Positions 35,334-43,984 of a stretch of 52,457 nt of DNA are shown here, one piece after another. Every line of letters starts with the position of its first letter. The stretch's first letter is position 1. The stretch is from Kiloniellales bacterium (GTDB lineage Bacteria; Pseudomonadota; Alphaproteobacteria; Kiloniellales; JAKSDN01), in the NCBI GenBank assembly GCA_030064845.1, contig JASJEC010000025.1, positions 1-52,457 of the forward strand, in the 5' to 3' direction. A program made the translations under genes and the position numbers. Below the pieces are notes generated by a model. It made no database searches and had not been told where the DNA came from. It saw nothing but the letters and a program-made list of their open reading frames with translations.

Positions 35334-38321
35334 GTGGGCGGTTCGAACGAAACTGATCTGACCGGCGTTCATCCTTTCAGCATCATGCCGGACGCGCGCC
35401 TCTTCTACCGGGGGCGCTCCGTCCGCGCGTGCTTTGACAGCCTCCTGACCGGCGTCCTGGAGCACCAGGGTATGATGCTGCTGGTCGGCGAAGCGGGTAT
35501 GGGCAAGACCACGCTGTTGCTCAACCTGCAGGACGCTCTGGAAGAGGCCGGCTGTCTGATCGTCTATCCCCGCCGGCCAATGCTGTCCTTCGACGAGCTG
35601 ATCGAGACCTGCTGTCAGGCTGCCGGAATCGACGGAGAGGAGGTCGAGCGCATCGGCAAGGTGCACGCCTTCACCAACCTGCTGATCCGCCAGGTCGACG
35701 ACGGCAGCACGACGGCGATCCTGATCGATGACGCCCAGGCGGTGTCCGACGACTTCCTGATAAGCCTCGCCCGGCTGACCAACATCAGAAAAGCCGGGAC
35801 TCGGCTGCTGCAGGTGATCCTCGCTGGCCAGCCCGTGCTGGTCGAACGCCTGAGCGCCTCGGATCAGCCCTTCGTGCAGGACTGCGCGATCGCCTACCGG
35901 CACCTCGAAGCCCTCGGCAAGGCCGAGATCAAGGACTACATAGGCTTTCGCCTAGACCGGGTGGGACATCGTGGGCCGCTGTTCACCGCCAAGGCGGTCA
36001 AGCGGATCGGTCTGCTCTCGGCCGGCGTTCCTCAGGTGATCAACCAGCTCTGCGGCGTCAGCCTCGAGCTGGCCGGTCTGGAAGAGTCGCCGAAGGTCTC
36101 CCAGGAACAGGTCGATGCCGCCGCCGACGATCTCTTCAGCGGTGATGAATCGGCCGCACCCTCCCCGAGCGCCGACCCGGCGCCGAGCGAGCCGCATCCA
36201 AGCCAAGAGGCGCGCCGCCACCGAGCTGCCGTTCCCGACCAGGGACCATTGGAAAAGACCGAGGTGGTCGAGGAGGAAGCCTGGCTCGAGAAGGCCTTCG
36301 CCGAAGACGAGGTGCCGAGCTCGCCCGATCTCCCTGGGCCGGCGCCTGAACCCGCGGCGGGCCCCGTCGCGGATCCCGATGGCGAGCCGGAGCCGGTTGC
36401 CATCGATTGGGGATCGCTCGAGGCTGGACTGGCCGACCGCCGGCGCGGTGGCGTGGAGTCGTCCGACGCAAAGCCGGTCAAGGTGGTGCCTCTCTATCCG
36501 GACAGCTCCGTGAGGGAGACGCGCGAGCCGGGCAAGGCCGTCGCCGCGGCCCGGTCGCGTCCGCGCAATCGCGGGGTGATCGCGGCCATGTTTCTGGTCG
36601 GTCTGCTGTTCGGCGGCGCCGGCGTGGGCGCGCTCTGGTTCTCGGGCAACGCCGGTTCCGGCCTCGTGGCGCTCCAGGACTCCGGAGGGCCAGGGAACGA
36701 CGTCTCCAATCTGACTGAAGACCCCGTACCCAGGTCATCCAGGCCGGACGACGCCGGATCGACCAGCGCCTCCGAGCTCGCCGCCGCCTCCTCTTCCGCC
36801 ACCACGCAGGCCGCCGGACCCGCCCCCGGCGAAGCCACGCAGGCTGCCCGAACTGCCGGCGAAGAAGATCCGGCCCCCGTCTCCCGGAATGCCGTCGCAC
36901 CGGCGAGCAATGGCAGAGTCGCGGCTGCTCCAGCAGAGACCAGAGCGAGCCCGGCGCCGGACGGGTCGGCCGAAACGGTGCCTGATCCGGTCGTCTTGGC
37001 GACGGCGCCGGCCGACGCAACGGCTTCGTCGGAAGCCATCAGGATTCCAGAGCCGCCGGCGCCGGCGGAGAACGCTCCCGTGACCAGCGCGCCCGACCCG
37101 CCGAGGGTGCCGCCGGTCGTCCCGCGGCAGAAGCCGCGCCCCGACCTGCTGGCCGCGGCGCAGGAACGCAAACGATCGGACGGCGGAGCGTCGCCGACGT
37201 CCGATGCGTCGCCGCCCGCTCCCACCGCTGTTCCGGCGCCGCCCGCTCCCACCGCCGTTCGAGCGCCGAAGAGGAAGGTCATCGCGCTCGCCCCGCCAGT
37301 TGATAGCGGCCTGCGGCCTGCCTCGCCGGCGGCGGCGTCGGACCGCAATCCGCGGGTCGCGGCGCCAATCGCTTCGGTCGCCCGGCCGCGCGCCACCGCG
37401 CCGGTCGCAAACGATCCACTGGCCGCCGCCGCGCAGATCACGCGACGACAGGCGCAGACGCGCGCCGCGCCGGACGATGCCGGCAAGCCGATGTCGCTGC
37501 TGCCGCCCGGACTGGCGGAGACGCCCGATCCGGCCGGAGCCGGGCCCAGCGAAAGGGTGGTTCGCCCGGGACCCGAGCCGGAGGCCGGCGATCGGATCGG
37601 CCCTGTCGGTCTCGCTGCCGCGGTGCCGCGGGGCGGCGAGGCGGGCGCCGAGCCCTACCGGCTCCAGTTCGCCTCCCTGGCTTCACGATCCGATGCAGAG
37701 CGGGAGCGTGCGCGGCTGGTCGAGCGCCATTCGGATATCCTCGGCGTCTACGACCTCACCATCACCAAGGGCGACGTCGAAGGACGGGATTTCTACCGCG
37801 TCCGTTCATCGCCGCTCGACGATGGAGAAACCGCCTACGACACCTGCGTCGAGATGGCCAACCGGGGTCAGGACTGCATGGTGCTGCGCGGCGACACCGT
37901 GGTGCTGAACGGCGACTCCAGCGTGAAGGTGGCCGGCGCCATCGGCGCCGTGGCGGCGGTCGAGGCCGCTGCCGCGTCATCGGGCGCCGCCTTCGCGCCG
38001 CAGGGCGATCTGACCGTGCTCGACTTCGTGGTGAGCCGCGAGGTCGAGGACCGCGAGCCGGTCGGCAAGACCAGTGTGTTCTCGGCGGGTGAGCGCCTGG
38101 GCTACGCCTTCGCGCGGGTCCGGAATCTGGGCGCTCCGGCCAAGGTCGAGTTTCTTTGGCGCCGGGACGACCGACTGATCTCGCGCTATCGGACGACGAT
38201 CGGCAGCTCCGTCCGGTGGCGCACCTGGAGCCAGGCCGAGCTTCGGCCCGGCGCGTGGCGTGTGACCCTGGTCGAGGAAGACGGGGAGGTGCTCGCTCAG
38301 GCGGAGTTCCTGGTCGAGTAG
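35334..38321 (+). CDS. ExeA-type AAA ATPase fused to SPOR and DUF2914 domains
   Basis: A 995-residue protein from the GTG at 35334, with CGGAGAGCAG upstream; the frame is open to 35235 but has no ribosome-binding site there. Residues 1-270 are an ExeA/GspA-like ATPase: Walker A GEAGMGKT (52-59), Walker B AILIDD (128-133). A Pro/Ala-rich acidic linker follows, a membrane segment at about 413-435 (GVIAAMFLVGLLFGGAGVGA), a long low-complexity periplasmic linker (about 440-770, Pro/Ala/Ser-rich), a SPOR domain (about 772-855, starting YRLQFASLASRSDAE), and a DUF2914-like domain (about 892-995, with EPVGKTSVFSAGERL and RWRTWSQAELRPG). SPOR binds denuded peptidoglycan. This looks like a cytoplasm-to-wall motor in secretion or wall maintenance. 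The arrangement is unusual. Confidence 0.85.
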   Translation: MGGSNETDLTGVHPFSIMPDARLFYRGRSVRACFDSLLTGVLEHQGMMLLVGEAGMGKTTLLLNLQDALEEAGCLIVYPRRPMLSFDELIETCCQAAGIDGEEVERIGKVHAFTNLLIRQVDDGSTTAILIDDAQAVSDDFLISLARLTNIRKAGTRLLQVILAGQPVLVERLSASDQPFVQDCAIAYRHLEALGKAEIKDYIGFRLDRVGHRGPLFTAKAVKRIGLLSAGVPQVINQLCGVSLELAGLEESPKVSQEQVDAAADDLFSGDESAAPSPSADPAPSEPHPSQEARRHRAAVPDQGPLEKTEVVEEEAWLEKAFAEDEVPSSPDLPGPAPEPAAGPVADPDGEPEPVAIDWGSLEAGLADRRRGGVESSDAKPVKVVPLYPDSSVRETREPGKAVAAARSRPRNRGVIAAMFLVGLLFGGAGVGALWFSGNAGSGLVALQDSGGPGNDVSNLTEDPVPRSSRPDDAGSTSASELAAASSSATTQAAGPAPGEATQAARTAGEEDPAPVSRNAVAPASNGRVAAAPAETRASPAPDGSAETVPDPVVLATAPADATASSEAIRIPEPPAPAENAPVTSAPDPPRVPPVVPRQKPRPDLLAAAQERKRSDGGASPTSDASPPAPTAVPAPPAPTAVRAPKRKVIALAPPVDSGLRPASPAAASDRNPRVAAPIASVARPRATAPVANDPLAAAAQITRRQAQTRAAPDDAGKPMSLLPPGLAETPDPAGAGPSERVVRPGPEPEAGDRIGPVGLAAAVPRGGEAGAEPYRLQFASLASRSDAERERARLVERHSDILGVYDLTITKGDVEGRDFYRVRSSPLDDGETAYDTCVEMANRGQDCMVLRGDTVVLNGDSSVKVAGAIGAVAAVEAAAASSGAAFAPQGDLTVLDFVVSREVEDREPVGKTSVFSAGERLGYAFARVRNLGAPAKVEFLWRRDDRLISRYRTTIGSSVRWRTWSQAELRPGAWRVTLVEEDGEVLAQAEFLVE

Positions 38322-38442
38322 CCGACTACAAGCGTCGGAAACCGGCCGAACCACGTTTTTTCGCTTGGCCGCCGCCGCCGCGTTCGTGGTATCCGGAGAC
38401 ACCGGTCGGCTTGTTCGGCTCTCCGACGCGGGGTAGCGCGGC

Positions 38443-39294
38443 GTGACAACCTGGTTCGAAGAGATCGATACGAATGGCTTCTCGGCCAGGCTGGCGGTCG
38501 ACCGCTACGTCTGCCGCACCCGGACCGAGTTCCAGGACCTCGCCATCTTCGACACGCCGCTGTTCGGCCGCGCCTTGGCGCTCGATGGCGTGGTGCAGAC
38601 AACTGAGAAGGACGAGGCCGCCTACCACGAAATGCTGATCCAGGTGCCGATGCTGGCCCACGGGTCCGTGCGCCGGGCCCTGATCATCGGCGGCGGGGAC
38701 GGCGGTGCACTCAGAGAGATCCTGAAGCACCGCGACGTCGAGAAGGTCACGATGATCGAGCTCGACAAACAGGTGGTGGAGCTCTGCCGGCAACACCTGC
38801 CGATGCTGTCGGACGGCGCGTTCGACGATCCACGGGCCGAGGTGCTGTTCGAGGACGGTCTCGCCTATGCCGCCCGGAGCCGGGAACGCTTCGACCTGAT
38901 CGTTGTCGATTCGACTGATCCCTTGCCGGGACCAGGCGAGGTCCTCTTCTCGGACGCCTTCTATCGCGATTGCCGGCGCCTGCTCGGCGACGGCGGCGTG
39001 CTGATCACGCAGTTCGGCATGCCCGCGCTCTATCCCGATCCGATCTCCGCCGCGATTCAGCGCCTGCAGGCGCAGTTCGCCGACGTCGCGCTCTATACCG
39101 TCGCCGTGCCCGTCTTCGCCGGCGGCGCCATGGCTTTCGGCTGGGCGACCGACCGACCGGAACTGCGCCGCGTCGGGCGGGATGTGCTAGCCGAGCGACT
39201 CGACGGCGCCGGCCTCGCGCCGAGGTTCTATACGGCCGATGTTCATCTCGCGAGCTTCGCCCTGCCCAAGCCCGTCGCGGCGCTGCTCGAATAG
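38443..39294 (+). CDS. speE: Spermidine synthase
   Basis: A 283-residue aminopropyltransferase starting at the GTG at 38443. The N-terminal beta domain is followed by the nucleotide-binding core: ALIIGGGDGGALREILKH (residues 79-96), TMIELDKQVVELCRQHLP, and DLIVVDSTDPLPGP, whose aspartates (156, 159) are catalytic. It transfers the aminopropyl group of decarboxylated SAM to putrescine. No speD gene is near. The gene stands alone, 121 bases after the ExeA-like gene, and converges with the CCA transferase gene. Confidence 0.96.
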   Translation: MTTWFEEIDTNGFSARLAVDRYVCRTRTEFQDLAIFDTPLFGRALALDGVVQTTEKDEAAYHEMLIQVPMLAHGSVRRALIIGGGDGGALREILKHRDVEKVTMIELDKQVVELCRQHLPMLSDGAFDDPRAEVLFEDGLAYAARSRERFDLIVVDSTDPLPGPGEVLFSDAFYRDCRRLLGDGGVLITQFGMPALYPDPISAAIQRLQAQFADVALYTVAVPVFAGGAMAFGWATDRPELRRVGRDVLAERLDGAGLAPRFYTADVHLASFALPKPVAALLE

Positions 39295-39300
39295 CTTAAA

Positions 39301-40530
39301 TCAGGAAGCGGCCGCGAGGTCGCGCAGGCGCGCCAGGCAGTGCTCGCGGCTCGGCTCGAAGTCCTGCTCGACCCACCAGGCCTCGACAGCCTCCAGCAGA
39401 GTTCCCAGGCTGGCGCCGGGCGCGAGCCCGAGGTCGAGCGCGTCGCGGCCCTTGATTGGAAAGCGCGGCGGGCTCCAGGACACCGCAAGCGCCAGATTGC
39501 GGTGGGCGGCGTCCGAGTCGGGCCCCTTCGGATGCACAGCCCAGGCGAGGCACAAGCGGTCCCGGATCGCGGTGCCGCCGTCCCGATAGATCGCTCGGCG
39601 CAGTTCCCGTTCCGGCATATCCACGCGCGGTGTGGCGCCGTGGCCGGCCATGGCGATCAGCCGGTCCCGCTCCGCGTTGGACAGGCGTAGCCGCTCGGCC
39701 ACCGCCGCGGGGTCCGAGCGCAGAAGCGCGCCGAGGCGCAGCAGGGTGTCGGGCCGGGGCGATTCGATCCCGAGCGACAGTAGGCTTTTCAGGACGTCCG
39801 GCGCGCCCAGCTCGGGAAGCACGGAAGCCAGGATCTTCTCCTGGTCCATGACCTCGAGCACGGGCACGGGATTGTTGGCCTGCAGCAGGCGGAGCAGCTC
39901 CGCCCGCACGCGCTCGCCCGAGAGGCGCGTCAATTCGCCGGCCGCCGCGGCGGCTGCCTTGAGGCCCTCCGGGTCCGGTTCGCCGCGGCCGTAGAAGGCG
40001 TGAAACCGAAAAAACCGCAACAGGCGAAGGTAGTCTTCGGCGATCCGCTGGCGCGCCTCGCCGACGAAACGCACCCGTCCCTCTATCAGGTCGCGGTGCC
40101 CGCCGAAGGGATCGAATAATCGCCCGTCTATGCCGCAGGACAGGGCATTGAAGGTGAAATCGCGGCGCGCCGCGTCGGCTTCCCAATCGTCGGTGAAAGC
40201 CACCGTCGCGCGGCGGCCGTCGGTTTCCACGTCCCGGCGCAGGGTCGTGACCTCGAAGGGCTGGTGGCTGCTGACCGCGGTGACTGTTCCGTGGGCCAGT
40301 CCGGTCGGCACGGCCTTCAGACCGGCCGCCTCGAGCAGGGCGATCACCTTTTCGGGCGGGTCCGGCGTTGCGAGATCGATGTCGCGCACCGGCCGGCCGG
40401 CCACCGCGTCGCGCACGCAGCCGCCGACGAAGCGCACCTCCGTGCCTTCGGCGGTGAGCGCCTCGACGACGGCCCGGGTCTCCGGCGCCGTCATCCACTC
40501 CTGTTCGTCGAGGCGCCCCCCGGGTTTCAT
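39301..40530 (-). CDS. cca: CCA tRNA nucleotidyltransferase / poly(A) polymerase family
   Basis: A 409-residue class II nucleotidyltransferase. The core reads VRFVGGCVRDAVAGRPVRDIDLATPD (signature GGxVRD and the DxD metal ligands), then ARRDFTFNALSCGIDGRLFDP and RIAEDYLRLLRFFRFHAFYG. It adds or repairs the 3' CCA end of tRNAs. The start is ATG at 40530, overlapping the DUF6111 stop by four bases (ATGA). It is the last gene in the operon DUF1285, CoA-Nudix, DUF6111, CCA, a cluster that is conserved in alphaproteobacteria. Confidence 0.94.
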   Translation of the reverse strand: MKPGGRLDEQEWMTAPETRAVVEALTAEGTEVRFVGGCVRDAVAGRPVRDIDLATPDPPEKVIALLEAAGLKAVPTGLAHGTVTAVSSHQPFEVTTLRRDVETDGRRATVAFTDDWEADAARRDFTFNALSCGIDGRLFDPFGGHRDLIEGRVRFVGEARQRIAEDYLRLLRFFRFHAFYGRGEPDPEGLKAAAAAAGELTRLSGERVRAELLRLLQANNPVPVLEVMDQEKILASVLPELGAPDVLKSLLSLGIESPRPDTLLRLGALLRSDPAAVAERLRLSNAERDRLIAMAGHGATPRVDMPERELRRAIYRDGGTAIRDRLCLAWAVHPKGPDSDAAHRNLALAVSWSPPRFPIKGRDALDLGLAPGASLGTLLEAVEAWWVEQDFEPSREHCLARLRDLAAAS

Positions 40531-40817
40531 GGCGGCGTCAAGGGTGGGCCCAGGCCTGGTGCGGTTCCCGGCGTGAGGATCGAGAAGGGAACCAGCAGCG
40601 AGCCGAGCTCCTGACCGCTATAGAAGCGCCAGAACACGAGGGAGGCGACGGCGAGCAGAGCCCCGACGAGGGCGATGTATCCCCAGGGCCCCTCCTTGAA
40701 GCTAGGCTCCGGCTTTCCGGCCAACCGCGCCTTTACGCGCGCAAAGTAGACATAGAGCCAGTAGACGATGAAGGGCAGAACGATCGGCAGAACGACCGTG
40801 ATGAGCTTACGGATCAT
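40527..40817 (-). CDS. DUF6111 family small membrane protein
   Basis: A 96-residue protein with two membrane helices (LITVVLPIVLPFIVYWLYVYFA at the N-terminus and YIALVGALLAVASLVFWRFY in the middle), a short basic stretch between, and a proline-rich C-terminus. It matches the small DUF6111 family. It overlaps the Nudix gene upstream and the CCA gene downstream (four bases each), so expression is coupled. Function is unknown. Confidence 0.9.
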   Translation of the reverse strand: MIRKLITVVLPIVLPFIVYWLYVYFARVKARLAGKPEPSFKEGPWGYIALVGALLAVASLVFWRFYSGQELGSLLVPFSILTPGTAPGLGPPLTPP

Positions 40818-41449
40818 GGACGGCTTAGGACCTCCTCGAGGTTCACCAGCATGCCGGCGGTCGCGCCCCAGATCGTATGGCCGCCGAACCGGTAGACGTA
40901 AAAATAGCGCTCCTTGCCTTCGTAGTGGCGGCTCCGCGTCTGCCGATTGCCCGGGTCGAGCAGGAAGTCCAGCGGCACCTCGAAGACCTCGGCGACCTCG
41001 AAGCTGTCCGGGGCCAGGGGGAAGGGCGGGGTCACGAGGCCGACCAGCGGCGTCACCTCGAAGCCGGTGCGGGTGACGTAGGTATCCAGGCGGCCGGCGA
41101 TCCGGACGTGGCGGCGCGGCAGGCCGACCTCCTCCTCGGTCTCGCGCAGCGCGGCGGCCTCGGCGTCCCGATCCTGCGGATCGATGCGGCCGCCGGGAAA
41201 ACTGACTTGCCCGGCGTGGTCGTGCAGGTGATCGGTGCGCTTGGTGAGCAGGACCGTCACGCCGGACGGGCGCTTGACGAGGGGCACCAGGACCGCGGCC
41301 GGCGTCAGGGCCATGCCGGGGCGATAGAGGTCGGGATTTAGGTCGTGATCGCCGCGCGGGCGTTCCGCGCCCGCCGGCCCGCTGGGCGCGGTGCGGATCG
41401 TCGTCGGGCCGGGCGCGCGCAGTCGCTGGAGGATCTTCTCCGGCGTCAC
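40814..41449 (-). CDS. CoA pyrophosphatase-type Nudix hydrolase
   Basis: A 211-residue Nudix protein. The start is the GTG at 41449, which overlaps the stop of the DUF1285 gene (GTGA); the frame stays open further upstream into that gene. CoA-pyrophosphatase family signatures are seen: LLTKRTDHLHDHAGQVSFPGGR, then the Nudix helix AAALRETEEEVGL, with VGLVTPPFPLAPDSFEVAEVFEVP near the end. It would hydrolyse CoA or acyl-CoA to 3',5'-ADP and 4'-phosphopantetheine (NUDT8/NudL-like). It lies in a conserved operon with DUF1285, DUF6111 and CCA genes. Confidence 0.92.
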   Translation of the reverse strand: MTPEKILQRLRAPGPTTIRTAPSGPAGAERPRGDHDLNPDLYRPGMALTPAAVLVPLVKRPSGVTVLLTKRTDHLHDHAGQVSFPGGRIDPQDRDAEAAALRETEEEVGLPRRHVRIAGRLDTYVTRTGFEVTPLVGLVTPPFPLAPDSFEVAEVFEVPLDFLLDPGNRQTRSRHYEGKERYFYVYRFGGHTIWGATAGMLVNLEEVLSRP

Positions 41450-42015
41450 GCAGGCCTGCCGAGGGGAAAGAACGAGCCGTGGCTCCACAGGCCGAGCCAT
41501 TCGACGCCGTCGACTCTCCTGGTGTCCGCCAGATTGGCCATCTCGTAGTAGACGCTGCGCAGGATGAGTGCCTCCAGATTGTCCCTGACTAAGATATAGG
41601 GCCTCGGCTCTCCGGTGGCAGGGTCTTCCGAGACGCGGATCGGATGGTCGAGACCGGCCTCGACCCAGTCGTCGACATTGTTTCGGAAGGCGAGCACCTG
41701 CTGCGGACCGCTGCCGCGCGCCGCCAGCTCGACCGCGGTGAAAGGTGCGTCCTCGACGGTTATGCGGGCGCGCTCCACCGGGGTCACCAGCCAGTAGTCA
41801 CCCGCCGCGTCCCGTTGCAGCACGGTGGAGAAAAGCTTGACCAGCGGTTTGCGCGTGATCCGACTGCCCTGGTAGCTCCAGGTGCCGTCGCGCGCGATCC
41901 GCAGCCCGGTATCGCCGTCGGCTTCACGACCATTCGACCTCTCGCGCTGGTAAGCGGGGTCGGAAATACCTATCTTTGACGGGGTGTCAGCGGACCCGTT
42001 TTTCGGCTTGGTCAT
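41446..42015 (-). CDS. DUF1285 family protein
   Basis: A 189-residue protein of the DUF1285 family. The core begins DTGLRIARDGTWSYQGSRITRKPLVKLFSTVL and includes VERARITVEDAPFTAVE and NLEALILRSVYYEMANLA near the C-terminus. It is cytoplasmic and without known function. It is the first gene of the operon that continues with Nudix, DUF6111 and CCA, and it is divergent from the MoxR operon across a 53-base gap. Confidence 0.93.
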   Translation of the reverse strand: MTKPKNGSADTPSKIGISDPAYQRERSNGREADGDTGLRIARDGTWSYQGSRITRKPLVKLFSTVLQRDAAGDYWLVTPVERARITVEDAPFTAVELAARGSGPQQVLAFRNNVDDWVEAGLDHPIRVSEDPATGEPRPYILVRDNLEALILRSVYYEMANLADTRRVDGVEWLGLWSHGSFFPLGRPA

Positions 42016-42068
42016 GACGTCTCAAGTATCAGCCCCATCGGGCCCCTCGCAATCAGGAGATCGAACAG

Positions 42069-43084
<1,016 letters not shown>

Positions 43085-43085
<1 letters not shown>

Positions 43086-43981
43086 TGGCCTCTTCCGCTC
43101 TGCCCCTGCGGAGACGCGCTGAGCAGCTCGCTTCCACTCTGCCACCGCTCCTGGTGGCCGCGGAACGGGTCGCGGCGAGCGTGCTGCAGGGCGTGCACGG
43201 GCGCCGGCGCGTCGGTCAGGGCGAGACCTTCTGGCAGTACCGCCACTACGAGTCCGGTGACACGCCGCAGCTGATCGACTGGCGGCAGTCCGGCAAGTCC
43301 GACCACGTGTTCGTGCGCGAGATGGAGTGGGAGGCCGCGCAATCAGTCTGGATCTGGCGCGACCACTCGCCCTCCATGGACTGGTCTTCCGGCAACGCCA
43401 TCGTGCGCAAGCGGGAGCGCGGCGATCTTCTGGCTCTGGCCTTGAGCGTGCTGCTGATCCGCGGCGGCGAACACGTCGCACTGCTGGGCACGGGCGAACG
43501 GCCGATGACCGGCCGCGGCGCGCTCAGCAGGCTGGCCTTCGCGATCGCCGGGGACAACGCGCCCGCTACGGAACAACCGCAAGCCGATCTGCCGCCAGTG
43601 CTGCCCTTGCCGCGCAACGCCCACGTGGTTCTGCTGAGCGATTTCCTGTCGCCGCTCGAGGAAGTCGACCGCGTGGTGCGAGGCTTCGCCGAGCGCAGCG
43701 TCAAGGGACACCTGTTGCAGATCCTCGATCCGGCGGAGGTGAAGCTGCCCTACGAGGGACGGGTCCGCTTCGAAGGGCTGCAGGGCGAGGACTCGTGGCT
43801 GCTGTCACGCGTCGAGTCCGTGCGCGGCTCCTACTTGAAGCGACTGGAGGCCCATCACGACGGCCTCGCTGCGCTGGCCCGGACCGTCGGCTGGACCTTC
43901 TCCTGCCACCACACCGACCGGCCGCCGCAGGCAGCTCTCCTGGCGCTCTACGTCGCCCTGTCGCAGTCGCTGGGGACCTGA
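43085..43981 (+). CDS. DUF58 domain protein
   Basis: A 298-residue DUF58 protein. The signature HGRRRVGQGETFWQYRHYESGDTPQLIDWRQSGKSDHVFVREMEWE is clear, followed by a degenerate vWA-like region with DHSPSMDW and LLSDFLSPLEE. No membrane segment is seen. Such proteins pair with MoxR ATPases. Its ATG at 43085 overlaps the MoxR stop, and the DUF4159 gene starts 4 bases after its own stop. Confidence 0.94.
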
Positions 43982-43984
43982 ACC

